A stretch of 64,000 nt of DNA from Thermothelomyces thermophilus ATCC 42464 (lineage: Eukaryota > Ascomycota > Sordariomycetes > Sordariales > Chaetomiaceae). Below, piece after piece: positions 35,700-48,720 of the stretch; within the stretch, counting starts at the first letter, position 1; every line of letters starts with the position of its first letter. The DNA lies in NCBI RefSeq assembly GCF_000226095.1, contig NC_016475.1, forward strand, positions 1,426,001 to 1,490,000. Reading direction: 5' to 3'. The notes below the pieces were generated by a model. It searched no databases and was not told the origin of the DNA. It saw nothing but the letters and a program-made list of their open reading frames with translations. The translations under genes and the position numbers were made by a program.

Positions 35700-36120
35700 C
35701 TATTATATAGACTATAACCAAGTATATAAAATGATTAAAAAATCTTATCGCTACAAGGCTTATATACGTCAGGGTTATACTTATAATAGTTCTAGCGTTC
35801 TAGTTTCTTCTTATAAGTTCCTATTTCCTTATAAGGGTACGTCTCTAATCGTAACGTAGTAGATCGTATTATATACAAGCAACGTCATTTAAAGGCTAAA
35901 GAGAAAGAGGCCAAAGCCTTATTACGAGAATATTAATATAAAGCTTCTAAGGCATTGGCCTATCTAACTCGGGTCTATGAATAACGAGAGTTCCTAGTAG
36001 AGAAGGGGGCAGACATAGTTATATAGGGTTTGTCGAATCTAGACGAATTAGAGGCAGTAGAATAGCAGGAATTAGGGGCTGTTATATAACTTAACGGTAG
36101 CATTAATATTATTAACTAGG
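35700..36120 (+). pseudogene. Opposite-strand coding trace in element A
   Basis: Read on the plus strand, against pol, this region shows helix-forming, Lys/Glu-rich coding text with a YLTRVYE-like stretch, then EKGADI and LSNLDELEAVE-like acidic text. The same order of features (leucine-rich helix, RG motif, acidic end) appears at the equivalent place in element B. It is decayed. Confidence 0.5.
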
Positions 36121-39100
36121 GCGTTATTTTCGGTTCTGTTCTAGGTTTGCCTTTAGCTAATCCGGGTTCTACCGATAGAACTATTCTAGTTTCTTAGCGC
36201 AGTTTAAATTCTTAATAGGTTCCTATAAGTTATCTTCTAGTCCGAAATTAAGCTATTTAACTAGGTATTATAGTTCCCTATTAATGGTACGTAAATCTAA
36301 AATTTCTTTGATATCCTATTCTTCCTCTTTATCCTTTGCTTTGATATATATAGCAACCTTAACGTTTTTCGGTGCTAGTTCGAGAAGTAAAATATAAAAA
36401 ACATCTATCTATAGTTATATAGATGACGGTAACAATAATTGGTAGTTAGATATCGAAATTCGTTCTTTGATAACGAAGGGTCTAACCTTCTTAAAGTCTA
36501 GCTTTGTGCTTGGTCATTTGGTTTGTAAGTTTTATACGATCAGGTAGACTTTATCTCCCCTCTCTAGGCAAGGTCCCTCGAGCCTGTGTTTGTCGTAGTA
36601 GTTCTTTATTCTAGTCTTAACAAACTCGAGTTCCTTTTTAAGCTTTTTATATAGTACGTATATTTATTCCGCTTTGACTACTACTCTTAGCACTATGACC
36701 TCTAGTCCTTGCCTAAGGTCTGCTTTATATCTATAATTCGCGAAGAACGGTATAACTTTAGTTGTTTCTATTGGCGTTATATTATAAGCAAGTTATATTA
36801 TTAGTAATAGTATAACTTAGTTATCTTGCTAGTAGTTAATATAAGAGTAGAGGTATTGCTTAATAACTTGGTTTAGTCGCTCCGTTTGTCTGTTAGTCTG
36901 TAGGTAATATGCTATTAATAGCTTACTATTAATGTCTAATCGTTATATTAACGCTTACTAGAACTTCGATACGAACTTAGTGTCTCTATTGGTAATCTAT
37001 TCTTACGGCTAAGCATATACTAATGTAACTTACCGATAGATCACGTCTACTAACTATTTAGCTATCTAGGACTCCTTATAGGGAAAGAAGTATACCTATT
37101 TAGTTAGGTAATCTACTATAGTAAGAATACTATCGTAGGTTACTTCTATAACTATATTCTTAGATTCTAGTAGCTTTGTAATAAAGTCCATTATAACTAA
37201 ACTCTATAGTTTATTAGCTATTAGTAGTAGCTAAAGTAGCCTATATAGCTTATATTATACTATTTTACTTTAATTATGGATATTATAGTTCTATATAACT
37301 TCCTTAACTTGTACCGTTAACTATAGAAAGTCATAGTGTTTCTTGACTTATATAATAGTCTTCGTAACTCCTTTATATCCTCCGAGTTTCAACTCGTAGA
37401 GTTCTCGAATCATTTGTAGCTATTAATCCCTGTCGTAGATATATGCTTTACCTTAATACTAGAGTTTCCCATCTCTTTCTTCCACTCTATCAGATACTAG
37501 TAGTCTAGGTATTGCTTAATACTATACCTCGTTAATCCTTTCTTCTTGAAAGATTATATAATACTCTAGGAACAAGTCAAGTAGATTATCTTCTATAGGT
37601 ATCTACGTTTCGTGATGTAGCGTTCCGTCTGTTCGTTCCTTGAACAACGGTAGTGTTATTTCCGTTTATCCTTCTATATGATCTGTTTATTAGCTTAAGA
37701 TATCTGCTTATACGTTCTCTTTGCCCTTCTTATAGCAGATCTCGAAGTTAAATTCTATAAGGAATTCTGCCTATTATATTTATCGTCTGTTAAGCTCCTT
37801 TATCGTCGTAAAGTATTGTAAATTCTTATGATCTATATATACTTATACTAGTTTAATTATACCACTAAGGTATAGTTACTATTCCTTAAAAGCTTTAATA
37901 ATTATAAGTAGTTCCTTATTATAGATTAGATAGTTAAGATATAGTCTATCGAGCTTCTTTAAAAAGAAGGCTATAGGATATAGCTTTCCTTGTCTGTCTT
38001 ATTGTCTTAATTATTCTCTAATGGCATAGTCTAAAGCGTCCGTTTCTACCTTAAATGGCTTCTTAGAGTCTAGTAGTACTAGTACTAGATCTTTGGTAAT
38101 AGCATCGTAGATCTATATAAATGCTTGCTCGTGTTATTCTTCCTATTAGAATTTAGCATTCTTCTTAGTAAGTTTGTATAAAGGTCATACAATCGCTCTA
38201 AAGTTTCTAATAAATATCTAGTAGAAGTTTGCAAATCTGATAAAGCTTCGTACTTCCGTAACTGATGTCGGTTATAGCTAATTCTTAATAACTTTAACCT
38301 TTAAAGGTTCTATCTAAATTTGTCTTAGGGATATCTTATATCATAAAAACACCGTTTTCCTAACATAGAATTCGCTCTTTTCCTTATTAACTAATAGTTT
38401 ATATATATATAGCACGTCTAGCATTACTTTTATATACTTCTGATGTTTATCTATCATTTTAGAGAAGATAAGTATATTGTCAAGATAATATACTGTAAAT
38501 TTGTCAAGAAAGGGGTAGATAGCTTGATTAATTAGGGCTTGGAACGTTACTAGCGTGTTTATAAGTCCGAATAGCATGACGAGGTACTTGTAATAGCTAT
38601 AGGGTATCCTAAAGGCCGTTTTCCACTTATTACCTTCTTTAATCTATATATAGTTATAGGCTAATGGCAAGTCAAGACGCGTAAAATATTAGGCTCTTAC
38701 TAACCAATCTTAGAGCTATAAGATTAGTAGTAATAGATATTAGTTTTTTATAGTCTATTCGTTAAGTTACTAATAGTCGATATATAACTATAGCTTTCCG
38801 TCTTTCTTAGGCATAAACAGGATTAGGTAGCCTACTAGCGATGTCAATAGGTAGATATATCCTTTTTAAAGGTTCTCCTCCAAATATCGCTTAAGTTTTT
38901 CGTTCTATATCTAGCTCGTATAGTAAATCTTAAAGAACTTTAGTTATGCTCCTTCCTTAAGCTTAATCTTATAATCCTATAGGCTATACTCTGGTAATTC
39001 TTCTAGATGCTTTGGTTCGAATGCTAGGTGTCCTTTGTATTCCTTCGGTACTTCCCTAGTCTTGTCTTGTCTCTCGGTCTTCTGATAGTATATAAACTTG

Positions 39101-42100
39101 GTTCTATCTATAGCGATACTAGCGATTTCTCCTGTCTTAATCTACTACTCTAATTATAGTGCTCCGTATTTGTTAATAGAGAGAATAGCTATTAGCGGTT
39201 TAGCTTGTTCCTCTTATTGTAACGTCGGTATCGTTATACCGCTTCTTCTAGAGTCTGTAGTGGTCTGCCTACTACTGTCTGTCTCTTACGGTAGATCTAT
39301 AGGACATGCTTTCCCCTAAGCATCATCTGCTTACGATCCTTATATACTCTCCATCTCGCTAGTCGAATACGACTCCGTTCGGGGTTATAGGTAGCTATTA
39401 TTCTTCTAGCTAATGTCTAGGTCATGATCTTCATACTATAATAACCCTAATATTATATCTTTATTATTACTTATATCTATAATACTAAATATGACTACTA
39501 TAGTCTTCCTTACTATAGTGATATTGATCGGTTTAGTCTTCCTACGTACCTATTACGTCGGAAATGGCCCTTTGACTATACTATACTTCTGCTTTATTCT
39601 CTAGGGTATTTATAGCTAATTTATAAGCGTCGGCGAAATCAGGTTTATCTCTATTCTACTATCTACTAGTACAAGCATTTTATACTATTTCTATTATACT
39701 ATTATCCATAGTCGCTTATCTTGCTACTATCGTCTAAAGATTACGGTGATTTCCTATATTTCTGCCGGGAGGTCTCGATATAGTGGTCTCTTATGCTAGT
39801 TCCTCCTGTACTATGCTACTACTCGCCGCTATATAGGCGTTAATGGTTTCTAGGCCCTTTGAAGGGCCCTGACCTGTTTCCTAGGTTAGTGCTAACCTCT
39901 TTAATTATTTAGCTAATAGCGGCTTTATCGATCGTGCTCATTTCTATAAGCCATTAAATACTTATAGCTTCCTATTATTAAGTCTGCTCTGCTTTTCGTT
40001 ATATATACTATAGCTTTATCTAAAGCTCCCAAATTCGCGATTTTTTTTCGTCTGTATAATAGAGGTAGTCGTTACTTTAGTACAAGTTCTATATATCTTG
40101 TCCTATTCTATAATACCTAGGCTAGGCTTGTCTTAGAACTATTATAATACCTTCTAAATCACGGGCTTCGATCTTCTAGAGTAATTCGGCCGCTCTATTT
40201 CCTATATTATAGACCTATTCTATAGGGTATAAGCTTCCGTCCTTATTTCCTTATTAGGTCGGCTAGTAATTGTTTTCGAATTTGTCGCGGAAGTGATATC
40301 GGCATCCGTATACTATATACTAGAACTAGAGCACTTACGTATATACCTTATATTGAAGGTATAGTCGTATAGCGTCACCTAGGAGGTATTAGAATTCTTT
40401 CCTAAATCCTTCCTATTATATATAGACCGTAGGTACCCTAATACTAAGGTAGGAGTATTTCTTTTAGTAACTTTCCTATATATACTTATCTCTTCCATAG
40501 TTTGTATATATAAACTAGTATTCTAGGTTCTATATATCATTACTAAGTTACTAATTATCAAAGTACTTAGTATGACTATTAGGCCTATTATATATTATAG
40601 GCTATTTTCCTTTAATAGTTTCTACAATACATTAGAGCTCCCTTATCTTATCTTTCATCTTATCACTCTATTAGGCAAGTCAAGTTAAGCATCTATCCCG
40701 TTCGTATAGTTCCGTATTAAGTCAGAAAACTTTATTATAGTACTATTCGATTTATTCCTAGAGGAATAGAACATTAGGTCTAAGTCTTTCGATTCCTTAG
40801 ATATTAGTTGTTTACGATCTATCCTGCCTCTATATAACCATAAAACCCTACTGCCTTAAGGCTAGGAGAATCGAAATTAGCAGTATATACTCTCCTACCA
40901 TATCCTATTTGGCAAGACCTGTCTCTAGGTCCATAGTGACCAGTTTAGAGTACGGTGCTTATTCGTTTTCACCGTTGCTATCGTGTCCGAGACTGTCTAT
41001 ATTACTGCCCTTATCTTTGTAGCCTATAGCCGCTACTTCGATAATGTCCTTAGTAGTTTTATTGATAGCTATAATTTCCTTTCTAGGGACTATCTTTTAC
41101 TCTTTCTTTAGGCTTTAACATTCTTGCTTATAGTGCCCTTTCTTTTTATAGTTATAGTAGATAATATTAGACTTGTCTTTAGTCGTCTTCTTCTAGTCTT
41201 ACTTCTACGCTATATGTATATCTATAGCTCCAGGGTATATCTTATATAAGGTACTAACGTATATTCGTTTTTTCTTATCATTAGTTTTAATTATAGTTCT
41301 ATTTATTTGACCTTATTTCTATTACTTTCATATATAGAGTTAATTATCGATTCTAATGGCCTATATAATATATTTATCTAAGGTCTTAAGCCGATTATAC
41401 TTATATAACTTATCTTTAACCTTTTCCTTTAAGCCGTTATAGAATAATTATATTAATACCTTATCGTTAAGCTAAGACTTAAGTATATCCTATCTAAACT
41501 ATATAGCATAAGAGGCTATTAATTTAGTCTATTAGAGATTAGCAAGTCTTTCTTATATATAAATCTTCTTATCTTTGTCACTAAAAACCTTTCGAAGCTC
41601 TTCTTCAAAACGGTCGTAAGATTAAAAGACTACCTATATAAATACGTCTCGGTCGTCTTTATCTTCCTTAGTAAGATAGTCATTCTATATAGGCTTAAAC
41701 TATCTAAGTACCTTACCCTCTAGTCTTATAGCTATATAGAGGACTTTAGCTTTATTATCCAGAAACTTGTTATCATTAAGCCGGAAGTAGGATCGGAGGT
41801 TTATTAGGAATCCTACAAGATCCTCCTTAGTTCCTCTATATTTGTTAGGTAGTTCGATCTTGATATAGCTCGCTTTAGCACCCTTAAGTACCTTGATTTT
41901 GGCATAGGCCTCGTTAACCAGTTTCTACGAGTGCTTTTCGCTATTCTCGAGTTCCTTAATTCGAGCTTAAGTAGCCTTATCTCTTTAGTCTAACTCCTAG
42001 ATTCGCTAATAGAGTTAACCAAGCTAGGCAAGCAGCTATTCGGCTATAACGTTAGTAGCTATATCGATATCGAGGTCGAAGTTACCTTTGTTCTAAACCA

Positions 42101-42128
42101 TGATAGAACAAAGAGAGTGATAGCAACG

Positions 42129-42550
42129 TGTAACGAACCTAACTTAGACTTCTTCTAAAAGGGTTTAGATGAAGGTAGATTAAGCGGGACAAGCGGGCAG
42201 GTCGTCTAAGGGATTTGGTAAAGCTAAAGGGTTTATAATAATACTAGAGTTATCTCTTATAGTAATTAGTAATACTTAGTATAAGTATTGTAATTATAGA
42301 TAGGTTACTATCATTGGTAAACTCTTAGAGTCTACCTAACGAGTGACTATCTATATATATATATAATCCTAGTGATCATTCCTGATCATGGTAATTATGA
42401 GTGATTGTATAGTGATAATCACCCTGATCACTGGTAAGCGTAGTGATTACTATGCTTCTTATGTTGTAATTGGTCCTTTCGTTCCTTTGACTTGATTAGC
42501 CTGTTTGTGCCGATGGCTTAGGCGGCATCTGTATATATATTTCTGTGGTA
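42129..42550 (-). repeat. Right LTR of element A (5' LTR in element sense)
   Basis: Starts TGTAAC and ends GTGGTA (the terminal CA appears as TA), 422 bp, followed by AAGAG at 42551-42555. Confidence 0.92.
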
Positions 42551-45500
42551 AAGAGAGAGCATTAGAAGTTTTACTTTAGTATTTAACATTATAATAGTAT
42601 CCTAATACGACACTTTCTATATAATAGGACCTCTAAATAGGAAGAAGATATATCCTCATAATAAATACTACGTATCTAGATTATCTATATATAAAGCGTC
42701 CCTAACGATTATAAACATTAGACCTTTTAACGCTTGCTTGCCTCTATACTAGATTAATAGGTAAGAGCTCTTAAATAGATATCTTACTACTTGCTATACC
42801 TTTAATAAGTAGTCTAGTCCTAGGTTAGTTAGATATTAAGATAGTACTAAATAGGTATATATAATATCCAGATATAGTATAACTATATAGTATGGGATTA
42901 ATCTAATAAGCTCCTAATACTCTTTAATCTATATACTAGTAGCGTTCCCTTTGAACTTCTTAAGTTCTTTATAGCTTAAGGGAGTTAGCTTATATATAGT
43001 AAGTATATCTAGCCTATATCTTCTTACTACCTTTCTAATATTATAGTTATAGACTAACTATATCTTATATATAGGTCGGTCTTAAATTACCTTAATGCCA
43101 AGGAACTAATTAATATTACTCTACTTATGGATATTATATTAAGCTTTAATTCCTTCTATTATATACTTAGCCGCTATAGTATTACTTTTATAGAAGAAGA
43201 CTAAGAAGTCATTAATATGGAAGATTAGAATAAATTATTCATTATAGCTTAGGAAGAGCTACTTCTCTTCCCCTAATGGTTCTATACCTAGATCTAATAA
43301 CGTTTTATAGAACCCCTTATACCATAAGAGTAGCAAGTCTCTTAAGCTATATAGAGCTCTTTATAACTCTATATATTTTCTTAGCTATTCAAATCCTTCT
43401 AGTAATTTATGGACGATAGGATCGTCTTCCGGTCGTTCGGCGTTAAGGAACGCTTACGCTATATCGAACTACTTAACTTCCAAGTCAAAGTATATAGCGA
43501 TCGCTATTATTATATAGAATGACTATACTACTAAAGTAGTTATATACGTACTTTTTACTAAGCTAATATCTTATAGATCTCCTTATATATAGATCCTTAC
43601 CTTGTATTTCTCTAAGAAACCGTCCTTATTAAACTCATATACGAAGACCTATTTTAGTAGGATAGGTCGCACTTTCGCCTACTTATATAGTACGATCTTT
43701 TACATTCCCTTGCTCTCTAAGTTATATATCTCCTTGTAAGCTATATCTTTAAACTATTATTCCAATAGGTGGTTATATAGGTCTTACTAATTAGTAAGAA
43801 CGTAAGTAAGATCATTAATATATTAATATAGCTTATTTAGGGCTATTCTAAGGTATATAATATCCCTTTATTATATAGTAGTAGTAAATACTATATATAT
43901 TGTTCTTATACTCCAGTCCTCTAAATAAGCTTCCTATTAATTAGATAGATAAGTCTTATAGAACTATTACTAAAGTTCCTCAGTTATATAGATAAAGGAG
44001 TAATAGTAATTAACTCTCTCTTTATTTTATAGCCTTCTGCTTGACCAGATAAGGTCCCTAGGCTTGTAAGCTCTCCTCCTACCTCTGCCTCTCCTTATAG
44101 GAGGTTACCAAATAGCTTCTCCTTTGCTCTTATATTCTAAAAGATATATTAGCTAATCTAGACTTTGCTTAATACCCTATTCCTCCTATTCCATAGCAAG
44201 GTATAATATATTAGTAGTACTATCCCTAGCTCCTAGCTCTTCTATTAATATACTATATATACTTGACTCTTTTATAGAAGACATTTCTCCGTTAGATCCG
44301 ACGGCTCCCTTACTCTCCTTAGTATCTAGTTAGCTAGCTAGTGACTAGGAAGGCCCTAATTTAAACCTTCCTACTTCCTAGTAGACATCCCCTTTTCTAG
44401 CTAGTATAAGGTAAGTTACTAAAGGCTTAGGCGTATATTTAGGGGTTAAGAGTCCTCTAAAGCTCCCTATCCATTCGGTAAGTTCGGTTGTTACTTGCAT
44501 CTCTACTAGAAGAGTCTCTAGAACTAATTGCTCGCTTATAGGCTATATATTAGAGAGCTCTCTTACCCCTAAGTCTTAACCCTATTAGAGAGGTCGGTCT
44601 ACTGCCGGACTCTCTTACAATAGAGGTAGCTAAGCCACTATAATAGAGTCTTCTATTAGTTACTAGGTCTATTATAACGCTTCCTAGAGAAAATCGCTAT
44701 CCTAGGAATCTTTGCTAAGATCGAACTTTAACTTCCTAGCTTGCTACCGCTAGCGATGACTCTATCGGCTACTTTTTATCTAGATAGTAGAAAGTCTTCT
44801 TATCGAAGCAAACGTTACGAGTTATAATGACCTTATTAAGCTTAGGTATCTAAACATAATAGATATTGAATATATAATATCTTATAAGATACCCTATTAG
44901 CCTATATAGTAGTATCTTAAAGTCCTTTATACGTTACTTAGCTTCCCTATCCTTATAGAGGATATATACCTAGTATCTATATATAAAGATATTACTTTAG
45001 TCTAGGTATAAGTTACTAATTAATGTAATTGTCAAGCTAGGTTTGTACTAGTAAAAATACTATTTAAACTAGCTATAGAGTACTTTATTAGAAGTTCTAA
45101 ATAAGTAAGTATAGCTTAGGCTTATCGTATATAAGTATATTATCGCTTATATACTTTTTAATTAGAGCTTTATAGGCAGATTTACACTAATAAGTATCTT
45201 AATTAGGTATAAGATTAATTCTTACCTTACTTGCTTTACTAGTTCATTAGGCTTATAGGTATATAAAGGTAAGAGTTTAAAATTAATATCGCTTTCTATA
45301 GCCTAAATCTAGTAATATATTAGTATATGCCTTGCTAAACTAATCGTTATAATATTATTATCCTACCTAATCTTATAGATAGTAAGCCTATATTAGTATC
45401 TTACCTAGCGCTTGAAATTCTGGATAACTTCTATAATTTAATCTAGTGACTTTATTATTAAAAGAAAAGGGAAGAGCTTCTTACTATACTTATTAACAAT

Positions 45501-47634
45501 TATAAGTAGCTATCGTGATCTATTAATCACTTTAGGATAGTCAAATAGATCCTAGGCTATTCGCTAGAATAGGTATATAGACTTCTACTTAGGTAGTATT
45601 TTACTAGAGATAACTTTACTTATATAAGTATAAGTGTAACTCTTACACTTAATATACGCTATCCCCTTAATATAGACATTTCTAGTATTATTAATAAGCA
45701 CTTTTAATGCTTCTAGTCCGAGGTAACTAGCTCTTAAGTACTAAAGATCCTTAGTGTCCTCTCTTATGGTAGGTAATACTTATATCTAGGACCTTCCACT
45801 ATATATGGTAAATATATTCTATAAGGATATATAAACATTTATAGTACCTGCTCTACTAATTTAAACGTAGTCTAGGAGGCTTAAATGATAGGAAAGTAGC
45901 TTATATTCTAAGAAGGTAAGATTATACTTATATTCTAGCTTATCAAGAATAACGTTATTTTCTAATGTTCCGAAATGTAGTAAGTAATCTAAGCTATAGT
46001 ACTAAGCGCCTACCTTAAGTAATGGAGCTTCTAAGACAATATTAATACAGAATCCTTTGATAATAGCGATATCCTTAAGCGTTAGGTTCTTAGTATATAG
46101 TCTATATAGTCTATCTAGAACGTTCTCGATCACCTAAGTACCCTTCTTACTAATAGAAAAGGTCGTTATATCTACTTTAACGAACTTAGGATTATCTACC
46201 TTAATAAATGTCTTAGGTAAAAGGAACTTCTTATCATTAACTAAGTAGGTCATGCTATATAAGTTTAATAAAGTGCTTTCCAAAAGAGGATAACGTTATA
46301 GAGTAACTATATTAAATGCCCTATAGTAAGTCAAGAGCTTACTAAGTAGCTAAAGGCTAATAATTAATATATTAAGAGAACTAGGGTATCTTACCCCTAA
46401 CTACCTAGAATAAGATAGCTCCCCTTACTTAATAATAAGTTAATTTTTCAGTCTAGCCTACTTTAGCTTATCAAGCTCCCAGTAAATCCTCTTATACTCC
46501 TTATTAGAAAGGTATAAACGTTACTTATTACCATAGATAGCTTGCTTAAGCGTATAGTAATCTACTAGATCCTATAGATATTCTAGATACTTATAGGGAC
46601 ATCTTATATTATACTACTAAGTATACAAGTCTCTACCTCTCTCCTTACCACTCTTTTAAGCTATAGGAAGTATTAGTATATAAGTTATTAAGAAGATTCT
46701 ATACTTCCGAGAGACTCTAGATTATACGTTGTTATTAATCAGGATTTCGGCTATCGTAATAAAGGTACTAAGCTCTAGAAGTAGTTATCCTATACTATTA
46801 GTAAACTCGATTTCTATCCTCTTATTTGCTACCTAGATTAATAAGATATATATAGTAATAACGTTAAGAAAGGTATAAAGTCCTTATATACCTTATACTT
46901 CTAAGATATTATATTAGATAGCTCATTAGAAGGTAATATTAAAGTTATAAATCTAGCACTATAGATTAACTCCTAAACGCTTAGCTATATTAAGACTAGC
47001 TATATATTATATAGTAACTACTATATAGAACATTATAATAAATAGTATAAATATAAAGTAAAGCACCTAGATAATCTCCCTAATAAGGTTAATATTCTTC
47101 TTCTTATATACTTTTATAGCTTTATAAAGTTTAGGATCTATAGTATATACTAGCTAACATTATAACCATTTTATCTACTTACTAATATCTATAGTATATA
47201 TAATATCTTTATAAAAGGAGTCTTATAATTATATAAATTTAGCTATAACGGCTATATTAGAAGGCATTAAATCTATAGATATTAAAGGTAATAATCCTTC
47301 TAAAAGTTACTCCTAAGAAGCTAGGATAAGGTTATCTCTAGCTTACTTATAGGTTAAGTACTATAGAACTTCTAGATCTAGCTTATAATCGCTATCAGGG
47401 TTAACGAATCCCTATATACTAGCGAATTTAGCCTATAATTATAGTTCGATATACTACAAGTTCTAGGAACTAGGCCCTATAAGGCATATAGAAGTCTTGA
47501 CTAGGATCTCGAATATAATAGACATATCATCGAAAGCGTATTAAAGCAAAGTAAGAAAGTTCGTAATAGAAGAAGCTACTACTATTATTAAAGATATATC
47601 GGTAGAGAAGTAGTTAAGGCACCAGGCTTATAAC
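42551..47634 (-). other. Right internal arm of element C (gag-pol remains)
   Basis: About 5.1 kb of AT-rich decayed sequence. On the minus strand, reading leftwards from 47,634, it passes gag-like text, an integrase-length middle part, copia-type reverse transcriptase (about 42,950-43,700, with LLDLGIEPLGEE-like text typical of fungal copia) and the first part of RNase H (YRSLIGLIPY-like, then GYIFFLFRGPI-like). It is interrupted at 42,556 by A. No intact open frame remains. Confidence 0.75.
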
Positions 47635-47652
47635 TGCCAAACGTAGTAATGA
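47635..47652 (-). repeat. Right LTR of element C, first 18 bases
   Basis: TGCCAAACGTAGTAATGA matches TGCCGAACGCAGTGATGA at 33367 apart from transitions. The LTR is cut here by element B and resumes at 55271. Confidence 0.9.
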
Positions 47653-48104
47653 TATGACAAATCCAACTCAGACTTCTTCTAAAAGGGTCCAGACAGAGGT
47701 AGATTGGGCAGGACAAGCAGGCAGGTCGTCTAAGGGATTCGGTGAAGCCAAAGGGTTCACAACAACACTAGAGTTATCTCTCACAGTAATCAGCAATACT
47801 TGGTATAAGTACTATAATTGTGATTGTTACCACTGGTAAACTCCCGGAGTCCACTATAATAAATGACTATCTACATATATATATACTCCTTCTAGCCGCT
47901 TATAGCCCTCTTCGATCCTGTCCTTAGATTGCCTTTGGTAGCTAGCTATCCTCTGTTATCTTTCCCTTTTTGGCAATTTGTTCGCCTGTGGTAGCCTACG
48001 CTCCCTGGCGATCCGTGTTAGCCTCGCTTCGTGCCCTTCTTGATTAGTAGCTCATTTAGCCCTCTGCGCCCCACCGGGTCGCGGTATATGGTTGGCTTGT
48101 AATA
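47653..48104 (-). repeat. Left LTR of element B (3' LTR in element sense)
   Basis: Starts TATGACAAATCC and ends GTAATA, a transition-altered form of TG..CA ends, 452 bp, preceded by AATGA. It keeps more C and G than the right copy. Confidence 0.9.
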
Positions 48105-48220
48105 CGATGCCCCCTCTTTAGGGCTTTCGACCTGAAAGCTTCTTATGACTTGTTTTAAATACTACTAATACCCCCTCTTTTCTTAATAGGTAATATCCTT
48201 CTTCCGCTAACTTCCTTTTG

Positions 48221-48720
48221 TTATGGCTGATCGTATTTCTAGGAATCGTCGTAATCTTAAATACGAACGACACGCTATTACGATCAAGATTAAGCGAGAG
48301 GGTTACAAAGTCGCCATACCTTATAAGCGTTATTAGAATATAAAGCTGTAGAAGCGTTATATAATAATAGAGGGTTTAAATAAGTGTCAAAATTATATTT
48401 GTATAGGTAAGAAGTATAGTAGTCCGAACGTCACAGATGCCTATAGGTTCCTTATTATTTTCCTTTATAGTCTTGGGTTACTAACTGTCTTAGTCCTTTC
48501 GAATTTATTAGAGCAGGAGAAGGTTTCAAAAGAGATTACTAAGACTAAGGCGTTACTTACTTAAACACTAAGCCATTTAAGTCGATTACGTCATTTATAG
48601 TAATCCCTACACGATCGTGGTACCGAAGTTTTTCGTCATGGCATAGCTTGTCTAGAAGAGGAGGAAGAACCAGATACTCCTCTGCCGATGTCAGAGGCAT
48701 AGACCTTTACGGGTTAGGCT
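48221..48720 (+). pseudogene. Opposite-strand coding trace in element B
   Basis: A plus-strand start (MADRISRNRRNLKYERH) about 120 bases inside the left LTR opens coding-like text for a basic N-terminus, a leucine/lysine-rich helix, an RG-containing segment (HDRGTEVFRHGIACLEE) and an acidic end. It runs against gag-pol. Its pattern recalls fungal repeat-family hypothetical proteins with RGxEMxRRGLxxLDELE-like motifs, from memory. It is decayed. Confidence 0.5.

Larger units (their letters stand above)
35054..42550 (-). mobile_element. Element A: Ty3/gypsy chromovirus fossil
   Basis: Complete from LTR to LTR: 422-bp LTRs at 35054-35475 and 42129-42550, with a perfect 5-bp duplication AAGAG (35049-35053, 42551-42555). 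Coding runs on the minus strand. Gag starts at about 42,101, a zinc-knuckle region lies at about 41,115-41,160, reverse transcriptase at about 38,340-38,830, integrase at about 36,450-37,450, and a chromodomain-like end at about 36,181-36,325. That places it among the chromoviruses. A purine-rich tract adjoins the left LTR. Between the chromodomain and the left LTR lies a plus-strand coding trace (about 35,700-36,120). The element is strongly AT-shifted and broken in many places. It sits in the RNase H region of C, so it is younger than C. Confidence 0.92.
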
